A DNA stretch of 64,000 nt, taken from contig NZ_JAFMOX010000057.1 in assembly GCF_019049655.1 (NCBI RefSeq), positions 122,781 through 186,780 of the forward strand, in the 5' to 3' direction. Every line of letters begins with the position of its first letter. Positions within the stretch are counted from its first letter, which is position 1. This DNA is from Rahnella rivi. Its GTDB lineage: Bacteria; Pseudomonadota; Gammaproteobacteria; Enterobacterales; Enterobacteriaceae. The translations under genes and the position numbers were made by a program. The notes beneath the pieces were generated by a model, which was not told where the DNA came from, made no database searches, and was given only the letters and a program-made list of their open reading frames with translations. This document shows, one piece after another, positions 59,205 through 64,000 of this stretch.

Positions 59205-59286
59205 CACAACGCTAAGAGCACTGATTGATGAGCGTCTCACTAACATTCAACTTCTGAACCACAGAATCAGTGCTCTTAACGTTGTG
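59205..59286. repeat. Long inverted repeat 1 in the pL leader
   Basis: 22-bp arms CACAACGCTAAGAGCACTGATT and AATCAGTGCTCTTAACGTTGTG (one mismatch) around a 38-nt loop. The arms resemble those of the element at 60190. No ORF inside. Confidence 0.8.
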
Positions 59287-59299
59287 TACAAAATAAAAA

Positions 59300-59329
59300 A
59301 GCGACCAGTGGCCGCTTTGTTCTTTAACA
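59300..59329 (+). promoter_or_regulatory. nut-like site: hairpin plus rrn-type boxA
   Basis: Hairpin AAGCG-CC/GG-CGCTT (59300-59318) followed by TGTTCTTTAACA (59318-59329), one mismatch to the rRNA-operon boxA TGCTCTTTAACA. Placed about 530 bp after pL on the pL strand. It suggests NusB/NusE-dependent antitermination of the early left operon. Confidence 0.55.
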
Positions 59330-59368
59330 ATCTGGATATCCTCATTTGCAAGGAGGCCATTGTGGAAA

Positions 59369-59500
59369 TTATTTTTTTTCCACTACTGCCGGTGTAATCG
59401 GCGTTTTAGGTGCTGGCCTTTCATTCTTTGGCACATGATCTACAACAAATACACGTCCAGACGTAGGTTTCGGTTGAGGCTTAGATGGTAATTTACTCAT
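59369..59500 (-). CDS. 43-residue proline-rich micropeptide (HVPxNxRP type), copy 1
   Basis: MSKLPSKPQPKPTSGRVFVV followed by DHVPKNERPAPKTP and a basic tail. It starts 3 bp after the stop of the membrane-protein gene on the same strand (GAGAGAAT site). The HVP(K/R)N.RP core recurs in the peptide at 59975. Basic and extended; no family known to me. Confidence 0.55.
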   Translation of the reverse strand: MSKLPSKPQPKPTSGRVFVVDHVPKNERPAPKTPITPAVVEKK

Positions 59501-59503
59501 CAG

Positions 59504-59965
59504 TTATTCTCTCGGTAGATCTCCTGCTAACCATGCAAAACATTTTTCCAAAAAAGTCAACTTTGGGGTTTTGTCGTCAAGTCCTAATGCTAGGGATGTA
59601 CGCTTATAGGCAGCAGAACACAATATGCCCCACGGCGTTGAATCCAAATTAAGTAATGATTTGTAACGCTTATTTAACTCTGATTCGTCACAGTCATCAG
59701 CCTCGATTCGAAGCATTAAATATTTTTTTGCTTGATCTTCTGAGATTCCTGAGTATCGCCCAAATTGATACACGACCTGACAAACAGAAAGAACAGCAAT
59801 TATTACACCAAACAAAGCATGGTTATACAGAGAGATAAAAACGCTGCAACCCGCCGCGATAATAATGAAAGTAATTGCACGATCAATTCGCCCAGTTAAA
59901 ACGCTATACATTTTTTCCAGATGATATGAATACGTTATATCAAACATTAATTCGTGACGGGTCAT
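59504..59965 (-). CDS. Two-TM membrane protein with cytosolic tail (SLATT-like topology)
   Basis: A 153-residue protein: about 29 cytosolic residues, TM1 (30-48, ITFIIIAAGCSVFISLY), TM2 (50-68, ALFGVIIAVLSVCQVVYQF), then a charged helical domain (ISEDQAKKYLMLRIEADDCDESELNKRYKSLL). This resembles the two-TM-plus-helix topology of SLATT-type effectors in bacterial conflict systems, but a family match is not established by eye. AAAGGT ribosome site. It is AT-rich, antisense to the pL operon, and flanked by two related micropeptide genes, the usual place for exclusion genes in lambdoid phages. Confidence 0.65.
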   Translation of the reverse strand: MTRHELMFDITYSYHLEKMYSVLTGRIDRAITFIIIAAGCSVFISLYNHALFGVIIAVLSVCQVVYQFGRYSGISEDQAKKYLMLRIEADDCDESELNKRYKSLLNLDSTPWGILCSAAYKRTSLALGLDDKTPKLTFLEKCFAWLAGDLPRE

Positions 59966-59974
59966 ATTTTACCT

Positions 59975-60088
59975 TTAATTTTCTTGCTTTGGTTGTGGGT
60001 TTTTTGGTGGTTCAGGCGGCCGTACATTTCTCGGAACGTGAGCCTGCTCATGGCCATCTTTATTTTTAGGTCTATTTTGCTCGTTCAA
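59975..60088 (-). CDS. 37-residue proline-rich micropeptide (HVPxNxRP type), copy 2
   Basis: TTG start (no ATG available after the in-frame stop): MNEQNRPKNKDGHEQ then AHVPRNVRPPEPPKNP and a basic end. It shares HVPxNxRP and the Pro-Lys-rich tail with the 43-residue peptide downstream. It ends 10 bp before the membrane-protein start. Start codon and expression are uncertain. Confidence 0.45.
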   Translation of the reverse strand: MNEQNRPKNKDGHEQAHVPRNVRPPEPPKNPQPKQEN

Positions 60089-60189
60089 TTTCTAGTCCAC
60101 TCAGTTGTTGGGGATATCCAGATTAACCCAATCCTTGTTGTTGGGGAATAGCAGGATCCACTGAGCCTGATGTGGTTAAAAGACAGGCA

Positions 60190-60274
60190 CACAGCGTAGA
60201 GATCACTGGCGACTGAGTGGCCCATAATCCAACTCAATCGTTCGAACTGTAAAATCAGTAATCTCTACGTTGTG
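60190..60274. repeat. Long inverted repeat 2 in the pL operon
   Basis: 19-bp arms CACAGCGTAGAGATCACTG and CAGTAATCTCTACGTTGTG (two mismatches) around a 47-nt loop that itself can pair (GACTGAGT/ACTCAATC). The arms follow the same CACARCG-TARAGA-CACTG pattern as the element at 59205 and the total length is almost equal (85 against 82 bp). Confidence 0.75.
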
Positions 60275-60461
60275 GCAAGCATCAGGTGATGGCCGGGCCT
60301 ATCCCGCCCGGTTTCGACTACCGCCGCCCTATCAGATCGACGTGGAACTCGATAATTGCTGTGTGTTGTTGTCTTTCGGCGGTGGCATGACTCTTCAACC
60401 TACCTAAGGGGGAGCGAAGATAATGTTCTGATCATGACCATCGCCAATTTTTTCGCAAATA

Positions 60462-60514
60462 TAGACAAGGGTTCGCTGGCCCCGCCAGTACGAAGCCAGA
60501 GGCTCTTGTCTATG
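60462..60514 (+). ncRNA. Three-way-junction-like RNA structure
   Basis: Outer stem ATAGACAAG / CTTGTCTAT encloses CTGGC-CCC-GCCAG and GCC-AGA-GGC. The interval from 60297 to 60588 has no convincing ORF, so this may be a leader or small RNA of the following gene set. Confidence 0.45.
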
Positions 60515-60588
60515 TCTGAGTAAATTAAATTAATTGCCATCACTGGCAAGGGATTCGCTCACGCCGAAATCAGCTAAAGGAGTATTTC

Positions 60589-60663
60589 ATGAAAACTGAT
60601 ATCGCTTTTTATCTGACCCTCGGCGTGGTTATGGTAATCACGTATTTAGGAATGCAGCCATGA
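60589..60663 (+). CDS. 24-residue membrane micropeptide
   Basis: MKTDIAFYLTLGVVMVITYL then GMQP; excellent AAAGGAG site and ATGA overlap with the DUF4406 gene, so it is translationally coupled. One hydrophobic helix. Confidence 0.6.
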   Translation: MKTDIAFYLTLGVVMVITYLGMQP

Positions 60664-60956
60664 AAGTGTACATAGCGGGGCCGATGACCGGCCTACCGCA
60701 ATTGAACCGCCCTGCTTTCATCCAGGCAGCGATGAAAATGTCATTCGAAAAGCATGTCCCGCTTAATCCGGCGATCCTGCCGGACGGCCTGACAGAAGCT
60801 GATTACATGGCCGTCGGCCTGACAATGCTTCAGCGCGCAGATGCTATCTACCTGCTGACCGGCTGGCAGTTCAGCGCAGGCGCCAGAGCTGAACATGCGC
60901 TGGCCTTGAAGTTAGGTTTGGAAGTAATCGAACAAAGGGTTAGCAGCCATGACTGA
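60660..60956 (+). CDS. DUF4406 protein (nucleoside deoxyribosyltransferase-like)
   Basis: A 98-residue protein starting MKVYIAGPMTGLPQLNRPAF, the Rossmann-like start and GPMTG loop of DUF4406, with YLLTGWQFSAGARAEHALALKLG as the C-terminal motif (Glu in the AEHA position is catalytic in nucleoside 2-deoxyribosyltransferases). It may act on nucleotides; substrate unknown. Part of the pL operon and overlaps the next gene. Confidence 0.82.
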   Translation: MKVYIAGPMTGLPQLNRPAFIQAAMKMSFEKHVPLNPAILPDGLTEADYMAVGLTMLQRADAIYLLTGWQFSAGARAEHALALKLGLEVIEQRVSSHD

Positions 60957-61425
60957 GGCAACCAAAGACTTCCAAATCTTCAGCGCTATGAAAGCCCGTG
61001 TTGAGAATGCACTTAATCAAGGGCATGACCAAATGGCAATCCCTGTTGAAGCCCTCAAAATAATCCTCGATCAGCTCGAAGTCATCAGCAAATCGGAGTG
61101 GAAGCTGGCTGATGAATTGACCGAACTGCAAATGAATTACAACGCGATTCAGTTGAAAAGCGATCAGGTCCCGGTGACTTGGTTAAACGACGCGCACCTT
61201 GCGCGCGGCCACATCGTAGGTGAGGCGGGTGAAGAGGATGCCGGTCCAGGTATGATTCCCGTTTACCGAGAAAAATACCCTCCGCCGCAAAAGCCAGTCA
61301 TCAGCAAAGAAAAACTGTGTGACTGGTTAGAAGATAATTTTGATATCGATGATAGCCAGCGCGACGCATTCGCAAATTGTTTTGCTCATCACTGCAAGTG
61401 CATCGTTAAAAAGGAAGATGAATAA
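60949..61425 (+). CDS. Early-left phage protein, unknown
   Basis: A 158-residue protein, helical in its first 75 residues (FSAMKARVENALNQGHDQMAIPVEALKIILDQLEV) with a C-terminal part containing EKLCDWLEDNFDIDDSQRDAF and Cys/His residues (FAHHCKCIV). Function unknown. It overlaps both neighbours. Confidence 0.65.
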   Translation: MTEATKDFQIFSAMKARVENALNQGHDQMAIPVEALKIILDQLEVISKSEWKLADELTELQMNYNAIQLKSDQVPVTWLNDAHLARGHIVGEAGEEDAGPGMIPVYREKYPPPQKPVISKEKLCDWLEDNFDIDDSQRDAFANCFAHHCKCIVKKEDE

Positions 61426-61718
61426 TGAAGAATTTAACCAACGAACGTCTGAAGGAAATTATAGCGCATCGCTCCCCTTCTCTGCGATGGGGAGAGGCTG
61501 AAGCAATGGCAAGAGAGCTTTTAGTTTTGCGTCCTGGTGAAGTGGCCGCGGTTACTGCTGAATCCGCGCCAGCATATCTTCTGGGTTTAATGGAACAGGT
61601 TAAAGCCTGCAACACCCCGGAAGAGCTCAGAGAACTGAGGAGCCGGGTTAGCCTGTCTGATCTGAATACAGCGATCGGTTCTATCGACCAAGCAATCGAA
61701 AAACTTTCAAATCTGTAA
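61425..61718 (+). CDS. Early-left phage protein, Ea22-like N-terminus
   Basis: A 97-residue protein starting MKNLTNERLKEIIAHRSPSLRWGEAEAMARELL, an N-terminal module seen in several lambdoid early proteins of the Ea22 type; the rest (LMEQVKACNTPEELRELRSRVSL) is helical. Role unknown. Starts within the stop of the previous gene. Confidence 0.65.
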   Translation: MKNLTNERLKEIIAHRSPSLRWGEAEAMARELLVLRPGEVAAVTAESAPAYLLGLMEQVKACNTPEELRELRSRVSLSDLNTAIGSIDQAIEKLSNL

Positions 61719-61761
61719 GCCGGTGTGCAGCCAGCTATAACTTAAACGTGTGGGGTGATTT

Positions 61762-62004
61762 ATGGCGAGAACATTAACGTTAGATGAATGGGCTCTCGAT
61801 GAGTTTTCAGCACCAATACCCAGCAGAGCAACGCTGATGAGGTATGCCAAAAACGGAATGATTTACCCCCTTCCCTTTAAGGCTGGACGTTGCTGGCGTG
61901 TTGAAGCGACAGCGCGTTTTATTGGCATGGCCGAGAAGCCCGAGATCAGCAAGGACTTAGATCCACGTTTAATGAGGATTCTCGAAGATGGCACGTCCAC
62001 GTAA
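61762..62004 (+). CDS. xis: Excisionase
   Basis: An 80-residue winged-helix protein (TLDEWALDEFSAPIPSRATLMRYAKNGMIYPLPFKAGRCWRVEATARF) with the lambda Xis pattern. It would direct excision of the prophage with Int and thereby restore the porin gene. Overlaps int by 17 bp. Confidence 0.85.
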   Translation: MARTLTLDEWALDEFSAPIPSRATLMRYAKNGMIYPLPFKAGRCWRVEATARFIGMAEKPEISKDLDPRLMRILEDGTST

Positions 62005-63112
62005 ATACAATGTGAATATCCCCGGTCTTTCCTGCTACACCGACGCCAGAACCAAAAAGGTTTACTGGCGTTATAAACATCCAGGAACAGGAAAATTTCA
62101 CGGGCTTGGAGACAATGAAGAGGAAGCAAAAGCAATCGCAATAGATGCAAATATGCAATTAAACCAGCGGAAAATGGCAAACCTTCTCCGGGTAAGAAAT
62201 GAAATTAGCCGTGAGGTAAGCAAAGGGATTACCACAAATGCATGGGTTGATAAGTACAGACTAATTCAATTAGAAAGAGTTAAAGCCGGGGAGATCAAAG
62301 CTGATACTGCAAAGCTTCGTGAACCATCATTAAGAGCTTTGGTTTCTCACTGTGGCATAAAAACCTTATCAGATGTAGGTGCCAGAGATATCGCCGGAAT
62401 TCTGGATCTATATATAGAAAAAGGCCAAGGCCGAATGGCGCAAATGGTACGCTCCACACTAAGTGATGTTTTTAAGGAAGCCCAGCATGCTGGGGAGGTT
62501 CCTGCTGGATATAATCCGGCGAAAGCAACTAAGCAACCAAGAGCGAAAGTTACAAGGCAAAGGCTTTCTTTGGATGAGTGGAAGGAAATATATAAAGAGG
62601 CTTTGAAGATGCCAGTGCACATTCCCCGTGCAATGTTGTTGGCAATGATTACCGGACAGCGAATTGGAGATATTTCAAAATTAAAATTCGCGGATATTTG
62701 GGATAACAAGCTTCATATAGTACAACAAAAAACCGGGGCAAAAGTTGCCATTCCGCTTTCTTTAAAATGTGAAGCGTTGGGCATTACACTTCAGGATGTC
62801 ATTACTGAATGTCGTGATTCAGTTTTGAGCCAATGGATCTTGCATCATCACAGAGCGAGAAGAAATTGTACGCGTGGTGGGCAGATCACTAAGAGCACAC
62901 TTTCAAAGGGATTTGCAGAAGCACGAGATAACTGCGGCCTAAAATGGACGGGGGAAAGTCCCCCCACCTTTCACGAGCAGCGTTCTCTGTCAGAACGGCT
63001 TTTCAGTGAACAGGGTGTGAACACACAGGTTTTACTCGGACACAAAAATAGTCAGATGACGGAGAAATATCACGACGATCGGGGTAAAGACTGGAAGGAG
63101 GTTATCGTTTAA
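61988..63112 (+). CDS. int: Integrase, lambda Int-type tyrosine recombinase
   Basis: A 374-residue recombinase. The N-terminal arm-binding domain (MARPRKYNVNIPGLSCYTDARTKKVYWRY) and SAM-like core precede a complete catalytic set: Arg225 (TGQRIGD), Lys248 (KTGAK), His329/Arg332 (FHEQRSLS), His352 (LLGHK) and Tyr361 (EKYHDDRG). The C-terminus parallels lambda Int. It lies 83 bp from attR. Its core target is DNA coding for the conserved porin strand DFGMGI. Confidence 0.93.
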   Translation: MARPRKYNVNIPGLSCYTDARTKKVYWRYKHPGTGKFHGLGDNEEEAKAIAIDANMQLNQRKMANLLRVRNEISREVSKGITTNAWVDKYRLIQLERVKAGEIKADTAKLREPSLRALVSHCGIKTLSDVGARDIAGILDLYIEKGQGRMAQMVRSTLSDVFKEAQHAGEVPAGYNPAKATKQPRAKVTRQRLSLDEWKEIYKEALKMPVHIPRAMLLAMITGQRIGDISKLKFADIWDNKLHIVQQKTGAKVAIPLSLKCEALGITLQDVITECRDSVLSQWILHHHRARRNCTRGGQITKSTLSKGFAEARDNCGLKWTGESPPTFHEQRSLSERLFSEQGVNTQVLLGHKNSQMTEKYHDDRGKDWKEVIV

Positions 63113-63194
63113 TTCGTTGGTGGTTTTGCAGAAGAATTTTGCAGGAGTTTTGCAGGGATGCACATTTATCTTGTAATAATATGAAGTTAGCAGT

Positions 63195-63219
63195 TGATAC
63201 CCATGCCGAAATCATAGGT
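63195..63219. repeat. attR core in the porin gene
   Basis: TGATACCCATGCCGAAATCATAGGT; 23 of 25 positions match attL. Phage DNA lies to the left and porin DNA to the right. On the minus strand the porin frame reads into phage DNA and stops after two foreign codons (Asn-Cys). Confidence 0.88.
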
Positions 63220-63828
63220 GGTGGACAAACCGTAGCCGTCACCGTTCTGATGACCAACATCGCGGTGATTGTTTGTGCCTTCAGTATCGTTGGTGCCATC
63301 GTTAGCACCCTGATATTGCAGTGCAAAGTTCAGGCCTTTCACTTCGCCGAAGAAGTCAGTGTTACGGTAAGTTGCAACGCCGTTGGTACGGCCAACCATG
63401 AAGTTATCGGTGGTAGTGTAGGTATCACCACCGAACACTGGCAGCATATCGGTCCAGGCTTCAACGTCATACACTACGCCGTAGTTACGGCCATAATCGA
63501 AAGAACCGTAGTTATCGAATTTCAGACCTGCAAAGCCCAGACGGGTCGCATTGCCTGAATTGCTACCTTCAGTGTTGTTCGCCTGAACGTTGTATTCCCA
63601 CTGGCCGTAACCGGTCAGTTGGTCAGAAATTTGGGTTTCACCTTTAAAGCCAACGCGGACGTAGGTTTCATCACCATCGTCACCCACGTTGTCAGAGAAC
63701 TGATGACGGGCATCCACTTTACCGTACAGGTCAAGTTTGTTGCCGTCTTTATTATAAACTTCCGCGGAGTGTGCAGCGCCAGCAACTAATAAGGCTGGAA
63801 CAATCAGGGCCAATGCTTTTAATTTCAT
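63196..63828 (-). pseudogene. General porin (OmpC/OmpF type), 5' part interrupted by prophage
   Basis: The first 211 codons of an enterobacterial general porin: signal peptide [22 protein letters not shown], mature start [19 protein letters not shown] and the loop-3 (eyelet) region [18 protein letters not shown] with its Pro-Val-Phe-Gly-Gly motif. The truncated product would end after DFGMGI-Asn-Cys and could not form a barrel, and may burden periplasmic proteases. Ribosome site AAAGGAATG precedes the ATG; the AT-rich upstream region is where OmpR would bind, but I cannot pick sites with confidence. Confidence 0.93.
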
Positions 63829-64000
63829 GACGTCATTCCTTTATCATTTAATTGAATACTTAATTTTTTTATATATACTTTATTTATGAGTCAGAGCTCG
63901 CAGTAATACTAACCAACTAGTTCCCTTGTTATGTAGGGAAATTATCGCGTTTGTTTTTATTATTTATTGCTAAGTATTTCAATGCTATTGACATATATTT

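Larger units (their letters stand above)
21639..63219. mobile_element. Lambdoid prophage integrated in a porin gene
   Basis: About 41.6 kb between two att cores. Gene order is that of a lambdoid siphophage integrated with int at the right end: int-xis, pL operon, C2-like repressor, cro, CII-like, replication, Q, lysis, cos, terminase, portal, head, lambda-type tail (V, G/GT, H, M, L, K, I, J), Cor, fibre. All essential modules look intact, so it may be inducible. The repressor has the S24 self-cleavage site and LexA-type boxes occur near attL. AT-rich accessory islands interrupt the late operon at 30.7, 45.9-47.5, 49.2-49.8 and 51.7-53.2 kb. Confidence 0.95.

Noticed and set aside
59205..60274. 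Retron msr/msd with long inverted repeats
   Set aside because: No reverse transcriptase gene is nearby, and the repeats occur as two separate elements.

Overview
The window comes from a chromosome of an enterobacterium. Gene content (srfBC, hscC with J-domain partners, cytoplasmic amyA, proP, an ogl-kdgF-kduD pectin cluster under KdgR-type boxes, a complete rarA-oqxA-oqxB-oqxR efflux locus and an OmpC/OmpF-type porin) fits a Yersiniaceae-like genus such as Rahnella, Serratia or Ewingella. That assignment is inferred from gene content, not from a search. About 21.6 kb of host DNA on the left and 0.8 kb on the right flank one integrated lambdoid prophage of about 41.6 kb.

Host left arm. srfB (3' end) and srfC overlap. 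A NemR-like redox TetR regulator and a DJ-1/PfpI protein each carry the same TAGAC-N5-GTCTA operator. hscC is followed by two degenerate J-domain proteins; then come amyA and proP. Ogl, KdgF, an RpiB/LacAB-type isomerase and KduD form a short oligogalacturonide pathway with two matching KdgR boxes. rarA diverges from oqxAB, and oqxR faces oqxB; the rarA-oqxA gap holds a good sigma-70 promoter, a marbox-like element and two perfect inverted repeats.

Prophage. The phage has integrated inside the porin gene: its 5' part (211 codons) lies at 63196-63828 and its 3' part at 21166-21659, joined by a 25-bp att core with two mismatches. Rejoining gives a porin of about 368 residues, so lysogeny inactivates the gene. 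From the right end: int and xis at attR; a pL operon of small genes; a P22 C2-like repressor with matching operators on both sides; cro, a CII-like gene, a replication initiator with iterons inside it, two methyltransferase genes, DUF968 and a 21-type Q antiterminator. Then come accessory islands, a pinholin/SAR-endolysin/Rz/Rz1 cassette, a lambda-like cosN, and head and tail genes in lambda order down to J, a Cor superinfection-exclusion lipoprotein and an S74 tail fibre. Near attL is a LexA-boxed operon with a UmuD'-like protein, and a DinI-like gene.

Accessory modules. Several AT-rich islands, usually opposite to the late operon and with their own terminators, are lysogenic-conversion candidates. 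The most striking is a 437-residue proteasome-fold (Ntn hydrolase) protein with a 34-residue downstream peptide and its own terminator (51764-53229). Others are a two-TM membrane protein flanked by two related proline-rich micropeptides (59369-60088), a ClpP-like protein, tandem paralogues of unknown family, and structured-RNA candidates including two related long inverted repeats and an rrn-like boxA in the pL leader. Porin disruption plus Cor suggests that the lysogen blocks phage entry in two ways.
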